A DNA stretch of 5,080 nt from Bacillota bacterium. GTDB taxonomy: Bacteria; Bacillota; UBA4882; UBA8346. Position numbers and translations under genes: made by a program. The notes under the pieces were generated by a model. It searched no databases and had not been told where the DNA came from. It worked only from the letters and a program-made list of their open reading frames with translations. The stretch lies in contig JAEZJK010000023.1 in NCBI GenBank assembly GCA_023415835.1, forward strand, positions 1-5,080. Reading direction: 5' to 3'. How positions within the stretch are numbered: the first letter of the stretch is position 1; each line of letters opens with the position of its first letter. Of this stretch, positions 1 to 5,080 are shown in pieces.

Positions 1-1247
1 TATTAGTAAGCGCAACGGTTTGTATCGGCGCTCCGCCAAAAGTAAAAATATCGTTTTGGGATGAGAACGCCGGCCCGAACCGTACTCCGTATCTGCAAGA
101 GTTGATTAAAAAGTTTAACCAGGCTAACCCCTCCATCGAAGTGGAGTATGTAGGTTTACCCTGGAGTTCCTCAAAGCAAAAGATTGACGTCGCTATTGCC
201 GCTAATAATACTCCCGACTGTAGCGGTGTTTCCACCAACTGGGTTTCCGAATTTGCTTTAAACGGCTCGATCATTCCGCTGGACAAGTACTTTAACAAAC
301 TGCCCGATCGTAAGCAATTCGCTCCGGTACATATTAATGCTCTACGGGACCTGACGCCGGATAAAAAATTGTATCAGCTTCCCAATACCTTTAATGCCAA
401 TCTTTTCTGGTACCGCCCCGATTGGTTCCGGGAGGCCGGAATAAAGCCGCCTCAAACATGGGACGAATTCTTTTCCATAATTCCTAAAATGACCGATCTT
501 AGTAAAAATCAATACGGTTATTCGATCCGTGGCGGTTCCGGCAGTGTTAATAACTTGGAAATGTTGTTGTATGCCTATTCCGGAATCACCAACTACTTTG
601 ATAAACGCGGTAAATGTACCGTTAACGATCCGTTACATGTGGAATTCTTAAAGAAATTCGTTGCGCTTTACGGTAAATATACGCCGGAGAGCGATATCAC
701 CAGCGGATACAAGGAAATGGTCGCTAACTTCGATAATGGTATTGCCGCTATGATTATGCATAACATTGGTTCCTATGGCGAGCATGAGAAGACCCTCGGA
801 CCGGGGAAATATGCCGCGGCCGCTTTCCCGGTGGGAAAAAACGGCAAACGTACCGCAATCACCGCGCTAAAAGGTTATGTAGTCTATAAAGGGAGTAAAT
901 ACCCGAAAGAATCATGGCAATTCATCAGTTATCTCTGTTCCTATGATAGTCAAAATTATTGGAACAAAACCATCGGCCAATTACCCACCCGTCTGGATGT
1001 AATGAATGAATCATGGGTCTCCGAACAGCAGCACCTGAAGCTAATGGGAGAGATCTTTGCCGCGAAAAATTCGGTATCCCTCAAGAACCCTCAACATCTA
1101 CCGGACTATTCGGCGATTCTTACCAGAATGGATCCGTTGTTCCAAGAAGTCTTGCTGGGCCGAAGGACTGCCGAAAGCTTTTTGAATGAATGGGCGAAGG
1201 CGATCGAGAAATCCCAAGACGAGTATGATAAAATCTTTAAGAAATAA
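1..1247 (+). CDS. ABC transporter sugar-binding protein (extracellular solute-binding family 1), 5' end missing
   Basis: This is the substrate-capturing subunit of an ABC importer, probably for a sugar or oligosaccharide. The frame is open from position 3 to the TAA at 1245-1247, giving 414 visible codons; the true start lies outside the window. A TTG at 102 is internal, because the frame upstream encodes the end of a hydrophobic signal segment (LVSATVCIGA) followed by KVKISFWDENAG, the usual first beta strand of the mature domain. Further family-1 traits are ELIKKFNQANPSIEVEY, then YQLPNTF (about visible residue 124), WYRPDWFREAGI with PPQTWDEFF (from visible residue 136), and many aromatic residues that could stack on sugars. 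With only a few N-terminal residues missing, the size matches the family's usual 410-450 residues. The one visible Cys near the signal end (ATVC) is not a standard lipobox. Permease and ATPase genes are not in the window and could lie upstream. The family is clear; the ligand is unknown. Confidence 0.9.
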   Translation, partial: LVSATVCIGAPPKVKISFWDENAGPNRTPYLQELIKKFNQANPSIEVEYVGLPWSSSKQKIDVAIAANNTPDCSGVSTNWVSEFALNGSIIPLDKYFNKLPDRKQFAPVHINALRDLTPDKKLYQLPNTFNANLFWYRPDWFREAGIKPPQTWDEFFSIIPKMTDLSKNQYGYSIRGGSGSVNNLEMLLYAYSGITNYFDKRGKCTVNDPLHVEFLKKFVALYGKYTPESDITSGYKEMVANFDNGIAAMIMHNIGSYGEHEKTLGPGKYAAAAFPVGKNGKRTAITALKGYVVYKGSKYPKESWQFISYLCSYDSQNYWNKTIGQLPTRLDVMNESWVSEQQHLKLMGEIFAAKNSVSLKNPQHLPDYSAILTRMDPLFQEVLLGRRTAESFLNEWAKAIEKSQDEYDKIFKK

Positions 1248-1266
1248 TCGAATCTGCTGGATTAGA

Positions 1267-1291
1267 AAGGCCGGAGCAATCCGGCCTTATT
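1267..1291 (+). terminator. Probable transcription terminator hairpin after the binding-protein gene
   Basis: AAGGCCGGA (1267-1275) and TCCGGCCTT (1280-1288) form a perfect 9-bp, mostly GC stem closed by a GCAA (GNRA-type) tetraloop, starting 20 nt after the stop codon. The tail is TTATT, not a long T run, so this is a somewhat weak intrinsic terminator or an mRNA 3'-end stabiliser. It suggests that the next gene is at least partly transcribed on its own. Confidence 0.75.
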
Positions 1292-1320
1292 GCACTATCC
1301 CGAGGCTTGATTTATTTTTA

Positions 1321-1345
1321 AGATAATTAGCGGTGTGGCTTATCT
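1321..1345. promoter_or_regulatory. Inverted repeat in front of the propeller gene, possible operator or leader hairpin
   Basis: AGATAA (1321-1326) and TTATCT (1340-1345) are exact reverse complements 13 nt apart. An inner GC/GC pair (1330-1331 with 1338-1339) could extend the stem past a bulge. The repeat is 26 nt before the ATG at 1372, in the only gap (1289-1371) between the terminator and that gene, where a promoter or operator is expected. No convincing -35/-10 pair is visible: the best is TTAAGA (1318) and TATCTA (1341) with 17 nt between, which is weak. The function is a guess. Confidence 0.25.
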
Positions 1346-1371
1346 AACTAAAACAAAAAGGATGAACCGAT

Positions 1372-3321
1372 ATGGGAAAGATGGTTTTATTTCAAGAAGA
1401 CTTTCAAAGTTTTAACAGCGGCGATTTTCCGTATGAACCGTTTCTGGGGGCGATGGGGGAATATCATTACCGGCCCAAGTATTGGTATGGCGGACAATGG
1501 TACGACCCGACCCCGATCATGGGGACCGGCGGGGTCAAAACCTGGATGATCCTGGAACAGGACGGCCAAAAGTTCATCGAATACTCTTCCGAAGTCAAGT
1601 CCAACTGGGACGAGCTGATTGTTTTGGCCACCGGTGAACCGGATTGGAACGATTATATAGTCTCTTGCCGGTTACGATTGTTGCTGACCTCAAGCGCAGC
1701 CGGGTTAATTTTTAGGTACAACAACAGTCTATGTTTTTATTGGTTCGGTTTTAATCATGGGGTCTTGGAGTTGGCGAAGCGGGATCAACAAAGCCGTACC
1801 GTTCTGGCGAAAAAGGATCTTCATTATACTGCGGACGATTACTATGAACTCACGGTCGCTTGCTCGGGTAGTAAAATTGAGTGTTTTATCAATGGCGAAA
1901 AACAGTTTGACGTGGTCGATCCAACTTATCAAGGAGGAAGGATCGCCATTAGCGCTTTAGCTCCGGCTCAGTTTACCGCGGTTCAAGTTGAAACCGAGGT
2001 TGAATCCTATCAGAAGGTTCTGGCGGAACGGAACCAAAAAAGTACGGAATTGGCGGCAGAACGGTCTAAGTATCCCCAGCCGCTGCTTTGGAAGGTTATT
2101 AGCCTCCATGATTTTGGGGCTGGTCGAAATATCCGTTTCGGCCATCTTACCGGGAACAAGGACTGGCATATTGTCGTCGCCCAGTGCCAGCGGCGGGTCA
2201 GACGGGACGCTTATGCCCAAATTAGCTGCTTGACAGCGATTGATTTGGAAGGTAACATCCTTTGGCAAATTGGCGAACCCAACCCGGAACACGCCTACTT
2301 AACGGCGGACTTGCCGTTTCAGGTATTCGATATCGACGGTGACGGTTATGATGAAGTGATTATTGCCAGAGATTTCAAGATCATGATATTGGACGGAAGA
2401 ACCGGTAAAGTCAAGCAATGGACCCACACGCCAAAAATGGAGCGAAAAGACTATCCCTTTGACCGTTTGAATGTGGATTCGATCCGGCTCTGCGACTTCT
2501 CCGGCAAGGGAAGGCCAACCGATATTTTGATTAAAGATCGGTATGCCAAACTTTGGGCCTTCGATGGCAACCTTAATTTTCTTTGGACTTACGATGCGCC
2601 GGTAAACACGGGTCACTTTGCTTATACCAAAGATCTAAACGGAGATGGCCGGGAAGAGATGTTTGTCGGTTACGATCTGGTAAACTCCGCCGGACAGAGA
2701 ATCTGGTCCCTGCCAGTCCATACCGATCATACCGATGAGATTGTGATCGGTAAGATTGACCCGGAGCGGGATGAGATCATCGGGATTGTTTCCGGGTCCG
2801 AAGGTTTTATGCTGGCAGACCTTGAAGGAAATATCCTGACCAAACAGATCATCGGCCACGCCCAACGGATTAGTGTCGGTAACTACCGCCCGGAATTACC
2901 CGGATTGGAGATTTGCGTCTCAACTTACTGGGGTAATCAGGGAATCATTTATTTATACGATTGCCACGGGAAGCTCCTCTGGTCCGATGAGCCGTCGACC
3001 AATGGGAATGTAATTACCCCGGTTAACTGGATCGGAGACGGGAAAGACTTGATTTTGCTTAACGCCGATGTCGAACGGGGCGGTTTGATTGACGGATGGA
3101 ACCGGCAAGTGGTTCGGTTCCCAAATGACGGCCATCCGGAACTTTGCGCCGAAGTGATTGACCTGACCGGAGACGCCCGGGATGAGATCGTGGTTTGGGA
3201 TGAGAAGATGATGTATATCTATACTCAGGATAATATTGTGGCAGATGCGGATCAACCCCGGAAATACCCGCATTATAACGCCTCCAATTATCGTGGGGAG
3301 TATTCGTACCGAAAAGGATAG
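1372..3321 (+). CDS. LamG-like/DUF1080-like sandwich fused to an FG-GAP/VCBS-type beta-propeller, cytoplasmic by sequence
   Basis: A 649-residue two-part protein of unproven function. Residues 1-210 look like a concanavalin/LamG or DUF1080-type sandwich: a FQEDF start, tryptophan- and tyrosine-rich strands, AGLIFRYNN, YYELTVACSGSKIECFING and GGRIAISALAPAQF. A charged linker (about 212-233) leads to a propeller (about 235-625). Its blades end in Trp or equivalent strands near residues 298, 350, 405, 445, 490 and 537, suggesting about seven blades. Asp-rich loops that could hold Ca2+ are DIDGDGYDE (320-328), DLNGDGREE (421-429) and the degenerate DLTGDARDE (597-605), with weaker DFSGKG (375) and IGDGKD (554). 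The start is ATG 1372 with AAAGGAT eight bases upstream; an in-frame TGA at 1363-1365 rules out a longer N-terminus, so there is no signal peptide. Similar folds occur in carbohydrate-binding proteins and in some polysaccharide lyases (PL11), but no catalytic set can be assigned. The neighbouring sugar-binding protein suggests glycan metabolism. Domain calls are fairly sure; the role is inferred. Confidence 0.85.
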   Translation: MGKMVLFQEDFQSFNSGDFPYEPFLGAMGEYHYRPKYWYGGQWYDPTPIMGTGGVKTWMILEQDGQKFIEYSSEVKSNWDELIVLATGEPDWNDYIVSCRLRLLLTSSAAGLIFRYNNSLCFYWFGFNHGVLELAKRDQQSRTVLAKKDLHYTADDYYELTVACSGSKIECFINGEKQFDVVDPTYQGGRIAISALAPAQFTAVQVETEVESYQKVLAERNQKSTELAAERSKYPQPLLWKVISLHDFGAGRNIRFGHLTGNKDWHIVVAQCQRRVRRDAYAQISCLTAIDLEGNILWQIGEPNPEHAYLTADLPFQVFDIDGDGYDEVIIARDFKIMILDGRTGKVKQWTHTPKMERKDYPFDRLNVDSIRLCDFSGKGRPTDILIKDRYAKLWAFDGNLNFLWTYDAPVNTGHFAYTKDLNGDGREEMFVGYDLVNSAGQRIWSLPVHTDHTDEIVIGKIDPERDEIIGIVSGSEGFMLADLEGNILTKQIIGHAQRISVGNYRPELPGLEICVSTYWGNQGIIYLYDCHGKLLWSDEPSTNGNVITPVNWIGDGKDLILLNADVERGGLIDGWNRQVVRFPNDGHPELCAEVIDLTGDARDEIVVWDEKMMYIYTQDNIVADADQPRKYPHYNASNYRGEYSYRKG

Positions 3322-3445
3322 GAAGAGTGTGACGTTGGATCCTTGAGTAAGAATGGATTTTAGAATTATGGTTTAAAATAAAGCTATGTTATTAAGAATG
3401 GTTGATTGAAATATCTGTTTGATAAAACTTTAAAGTTAAAAAAAA
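3322..3445. other. AT-rich spacer between the propeller gene and the insertion sequence
   Basis: No gene is visible here. The stretch is AT-rich and holds a 9-bp direct repeat TAAGAATGG (3348-3356 and 3393-3401), probably chance. No terminator hairpin follows the propeller gene. If the insertion sequence begins near 3440, this is what remains of the original 3' flank of the propeller gene; any gene that once followed it has been moved to the right of the element, beyond this window. Confidence 0.5.
3406..3434 (+). promoter_or_regulatory. Possible outer promoter reading into the transposase gene
   Basis: TTGAAA (3406-3411, 5/6 to consensus) and TTTAAA (3429-3434, 4/6) are separated by 17 nt. 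AT-rich DNA yields such matches easily. It lies outside the candidate left inverted repeat, so it may belong to the flank. A transcript from here would carry the whole hairpin at 3494-3563. Confidence 0.3.
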
Positions 3446-3457
3446 TATCTCGTGCAG
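3446..3457 (+). repeat. Candidate left subterminal inverted repeat of the insertion sequence
   Basis: TATCTCGTGCAG pairs with CTGGTCGAGATA at 5033-5044: 10 of 12 positions match as reverse complements, the two mismatches being adjacent in the middle. It lies 110 nt upstream of the transposase start. Found by eye and not statistically secure. Confidence 0.35.
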
Positions 3458-3484
3458 CATTCCTGTAATAAAGCAAAATGAGAA

Positions 3485-3513
3485 TTGCAAAAAAGAGTCG
3501 CTCCCTGTATGCT
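3485..3513 (+). promoter_or_regulatory. Possible internal transposase promoter
   Basis: TTGCAA (3485-3490, 4/6) and TATGCT (3508-3513, 4/6) lie exactly 17 nt apart. Transcription would begin near 3520, inside the hairpin at 3494-3563. The mRNA would then lack the 5' arm and keep a free ribosome binding site. Weak matches, but position and spacing are sensible. Confidence 0.3.
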
Positions 3514-3563
3514 GGGTAAAGAATGACAAGCAAAGCATTCAATCCCTAAAAAAGGAGGACTCT
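3494..3563 (+). promoter_or_regulatory. Hairpin sequestering the transposase ribosome binding site
   Basis: AGAGTC-(G)-CTCC (3494-3504) pairs with GGAG-GACTCT (3554-3563): ten Watson-Crick pairs with one bulged G. Inside it, GGG/CCC (3514-3516 with 3544-3546) and GAATG/CATTC (3521-3525 with 3536-3540) can form a coaxial inner stem with a 10-nt loop. The 3' arm contains most of the Shine-Dalgarno AAAGGAGG (3551-3558). A long transcript entering from outside would hide the site, while a transcript starting inside the structure would not. Alternatively this is part of a guide RNA in the left end, as in IS110-group elements. Confidence 0.55.
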
Positions 3564-3567
3564 CAAA

Positions 3568-4860
3568 ATGAAGTATAACCAAAAACAAAGAAAAGATCAA
3601 CGAATTCAACAAATTACTGACACCACCTTAATCGTTGGATGCGACATGGCTAAGAATATTCATGTTGCCAGAGCGATTGACAATCGCGAGATTGAGCTTG
3701 GAAACCGGTGTAAGTTTACCAATGATCGACAAGGATTTCTTCTTTTTCTTTCATGGATTAGGCAATTACAGGCCAAATACAAGAAAGATAAGATAATTGT
3801 AGGCATTGAACCCACCGGACATTATTGGTTTCCTCTGGAACGTTTTTTGAAAGAGGAAAATATTCAGCTTGTTCTTGTTAATCCAAGCCATGTCAAAAGA
3901 ACTAAGGAATTTGATGATAATTCACCGACTAAAAACGACACCAAGGACGCGAAAGTCATTGCAGAACTCGTAAAAAACGGTAAATATAACTATCATATCT
4001 GTCCGGAACAGGAGTTTGCTGATTTACGCATTCTCATGAACCAGCGGGAACGAATTAACATTAGTCTTACACGAGTTAAAAACCAAATCCATCAATGGCT
4101 AGGCCGCTTCTTCCCGGAATACTCGGAGGTTTTCAAAGACTGGGAAGGAAAAGCTTCACTCATTGTCTTGCATTCGTTTCCTCTTCCTTGCGAAATTGTG
4201 GAACAAGGCCCATTGGGAGTCCTAATTCAGTGGAGGAAGACTATTCAACGCGGCATCGGAATTAAACGAGCCACTCAACTTGTGGAAGCTGCGTCTAAAA
4301 CGATAGGACTTCAGGATGCATTGATCTCTGCCCGGTTGGAGCTTAAGCTGTTATTAGAACAATATGACTTGCTTCAAGGGCAAAATGATACTATCTTAAC
4401 TGAAGTATACCAACTGATCGATAAGATTCCTTATGCCGCCTTTTTATTGACTCTTTCCGGTATCAGTAAAATCTTAGTAGCTGGCTTTCTGGCGGAAACC
4501 GGGGATTTATATCGATATTCAGACGGTCAGCAGATTATCCGCCTAGCCGGATTGCACCTTAAAGAGAACAGTTCTGGGACACATAAAGGAAAAACTAAAA
4601 TTACTAAACGAGGACGCCCTCAATTGCGTTCACTATTGTTTCGAAGCGTTCTGGTTCTTGTACGAAATAATCCGGAATTTCGGGCTTTGCACCATTATTA
4701 CACAACAAGAAGCCAAAATCCGTTAAAGAAAAAACAATCAATTATTGCGTTATGTGGAAAACTCATCCGTGTACTTTATACCTTGGGAACTAAACAAATT
4801 ACTTATTATCCCGAAGCTATTGTGGGTCCTTACATGCAAAAAATGGTAAAAGCATCTTAA
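3568..4860 (+). CDS. IS110-family transposase (DEDD RuvC-like domain plus C-terminal serine domain)
   Basis: This recombinase moves the element using a RuvC-like DEDD domain and a C-terminal serine domain, in this family guided by an element-encoded RNA. The N-terminal domain (about 20-170) shows IVGCDMAKN (D26), VGIEPTGHYWF (E81) and KNDTKDAK (D124 and D127), so all four acidic residues are present. A helical, probably coiled-coil middle (about 170-285) leads to the Transposase_20-like region from KIPYAAFLLTLSGISK (about 286) through RLAGLHLKENSSGTHKG, where S335 or S336 is the likely nucleophile by position in the family motif, then KRGRPQLRSLLF. The 430 residues exceed the common 320-400 of the family, but nothing is broken and the gene looks functional. 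ATG 3568 has a very strong AAAGGAGG (3551-3558) nine bases upstream. Base composition is more A-rich than in the propeller gene, consistent with transfer. The reading frame ends 12 nt before the downstream structured region. Confidence 0.96.
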   Translation: MKYNQKQRKDQRIQQITDTTLIVGCDMAKNIHVARAIDNREIELGNRCKFTNDRQGFLLFLSWIRQLQAKYKKDKIIVGIEPTGHYWFPLERFLKEENIQLVLVNPSHVKRTKEFDDNSPTKNDTKDAKVIAELVKNGKYNYHICPEQEFADLRILMNQRERINISLTRVKNQIHQWLGRFFPEYSEVFKDWEGKASLIVLHSFPLPCEIVEQGPLGVLIQWRKTIQRGIGIKRATQLVEAASKTIGLQDALISARLELKLLLEQYDLLQGQNDTILTEVYQLIDKIPYAAFLLTLSGISKILVAGFLAETGDLYRYSDGQQIIRLAGLHLKENSSGTHKGKTKITKRGRPQLRSLLFRSVLVLVRNNPEFRALHHYYTTRSQNPLKKKQSIIALCGKLIRVLYTLGTKQITYYPEAIVGPYMQKMVKAS

Positions 4861-4871
4861 ATTGTTATAAA

Positions 4872-5009
4872 AGATTGGGGATCGGTAGGGCGCCTCTGTT
4901 AGGGCTATGACCCAGTACCGCAGCATAATCCGGTCCCCAATTTCCCTTGAAGGAGAACGAAGGAATGTTAGGGCATTGACCCAGTGTGACATGGGAGAGT
5001 TACCTCATG
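4872..5009 (+). ncRNA. Candidate bridge RNA/seekRNA region downstream of the transposase
   Basis: This is a 3' non-coding region with dense secondary structure. The outer helix pairs 4872-4885 with 4930-4943 (ATTGGGGA with TCCCCAAT at its core, two G-U pairs). A competing inner helix pairs CGGTAGGG (4883-4890) with CCC-(AG)-TACCG (4911-4920), leaving a 20-nt loop (4891-4910). Next come TTCC(C)TT/AAGGAA (4942-4948 with 4960-4965) and CATGGG/CTCATG (4990-4995 with 5004-5009, one G-U). Two near-identical 20-nt units (4897, 4966) lie within. IS1111-group elements encode their guide RNA in this position. No covariation, folding energy or expression data are available, so the assignment rests on position and structure; exact RNA ends are unknown. 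Confidence 0.5.
4897..4985 (+). repeat. Two 20-nt direct repeats 69 nt apart in the right non-coding end
   Basis: TGTTAGGGCTATGACCCAGT (4897-4916) and TGTTAGGGCATTGACCCAGT (4966-4985) match at 18 of 20 positions; the only differences are the central two bases (TA against AT). Each can form a small GGG/CCC hairpin. Such a match in 220 bases is far beyond chance. The copies may be two guide loops, or a guide and the DNA end it recognises. Confidence 0.9.
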
Positions 5010-5032
5010 GGAAGCTTTTTAAAAACGTTAGT

Positions 5033-5044
5033 CTGGTCGAGATA
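5033..5044 (-). repeat. Candidate right subterminal inverted repeat of the insertion sequence
   Basis: CTGGTCGAGATA is the partner of TATCTCGTGCAG at 3446-3457 (10 of 12). It lies 23 nt after the last clear hairpin of the candidate guide RNA. The 36 bases after it are AT-rich and end in GAGAGGCGC; they may be flank or still element. Confidence 0.35.
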
Positions 5045-5080
5045 ATTAAAGCATTTTTTAATTTTCTGTGGGAGAGGCGC

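Larger units (their letters stand above)
3446..5044 (+). mobile_element. IS110-family insertion sequence, ends approximate
   Basis: The element is identified by its intact DEDD/serine transposase and by long structured non-coding DNA on both sides, as expected for IS110/IS1111 elements that use a guide RNA. The ends given are the outer edges of an imperfect 12-bp inverted repeat: TATCTCGTGCAG (3446-3457) and CTGGTCGAGATA (5033-5044), matching at 10 of 12 positions. IS1111-group elements carry subterminal repeats of about this size, with a few bases outside them. A match of this quality can arise by chance in the compared space, so the true ends may differ by tens of bases, and the right end could lie at or beyond 5080. 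Family assignment about 0.95; boundaries about 0.35. Confidence 0.6.

Noticed and set aside
102..104. TTG as the start codon of the binding-protein gene
   Set aside because: The frame stays open upstream to position 3 and encodes a signal-peptide end plus the first strand of the mature domain, so the TTG is an internal Leu codon.
1362..1364. ATG at 1362 as a start for a small leader peptide
   Set aside because: It overlaps the Shine-Dalgarno and opens only about 17 codons in another frame; too close to the binding site to be used.
1957..2292. Minus-strand 111-codon frame and the other reading frames inside the propeller gene
   Set aside because: Shadows of a long gene with clear domain structure on the plus strand; no protein-like composition of their own.
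3348..3401. TAAGAATGG direct repeat
   Set aside because: Only 9 bases in AT-rich DNA with no further structure; probably chance.
4897..4985. CRISPR array
   Set aside because: Only two repeat copies, no third copy, no cas genes, and the spacer between them is part of RNA helices; the insertion-sequence explanation fits better.
3326..4990. AGTGTGAC at 3326-3333 and 4983-4990 as a target duplication or core repeat flanking the element
   Set aside because: An 8-base match is expected about once by chance between the two non-coding regions, the second copy lies inside the candidate guide RNA, and IS110 elements normally make no long target duplication.
4750..4992. Minus-strand 80-codon reading frame overlapping the transposase 3' end and the structured region
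   Set aside because: No recognisable protein features; it is antisense to the clear C-terminus of the transposase and its rest lies over palindromic DNA.
5011..5026. AAGCTTTTTAAAAACG as an intrinsic terminator tail
   Set aside because: The T run is short, followed by an A run, and separated from the nearest hairpin (4990-5009); too weak to list as a terminator.

Overview
The window looks like a chromosomal piece of a Bacillota (Firmicutes)-type bacterium. The genes have strong Gram-positive-style ribosome binding sites, base composition is moderate, a family-1 sugar-binding protein is present, and the IS110-type transposase is of a kind common in that phylum. The visible end of the binding protein's signal peptide has no canonical lipobox. 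This fits a diderm Bacillota lineage with a periplasm slightly better than a monoderm, but it is weak taxonomic evidence and no species can be named.

Region by region: (1) positions 1-1247 hold the 3' part of an ABC transporter extracellular solute-binding protein for a sugar or oligosaccharide, cut by the left window edge and closed by a perfect 9-bp GC-rich hairpin (1267-1288). (2) Positions 1289-1371 are a short gap with an AGATAA/TTATCT inverted repeat, then a 649-codon gene (1372-3321). Its product joins an N-terminal concanavalin/LamG-like (DUF1080-like) sandwich to a C-terminal beta-propeller with Asp-rich FG-GAP/VCBS-type loops. An in-frame stop just upstream fixes its N-terminus, so it has no signal peptide. 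(3) From about 3440 to the right edge lies an IS110-family insertion sequence with an intact 430-codon DEDD transposase (3568-4860), flanked by structured non-coding DNA on both sides.

The first two genes may both serve carbohydrate use: the binding protein captures a glycan fragment outside the membrane, and the sandwich/propeller protein could bind or process glycan, apparently in the cytoplasm. A terminator separates them, no permease or ATPase gene is visible, and the substrate cannot be read from the sequence.

The most interesting part is the non-coding DNA of the insertion sequence. Downstream of the transposase, 4872-5009 can fold into nested helices around a 20-nt loop and carries two 20-nt units identical at 18 positions, differing only at the central dinucleotide. 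This is what a bridge RNA/seekRNA locus of the IS110/IS1111 group could look like. Upstream, a 10-bp hairpin with one bulge sequesters the transposase ribosome binding site, as expected of a guard against read-through expression. All RNA structures were found by eye; no folding energy, covariation or database search was run.
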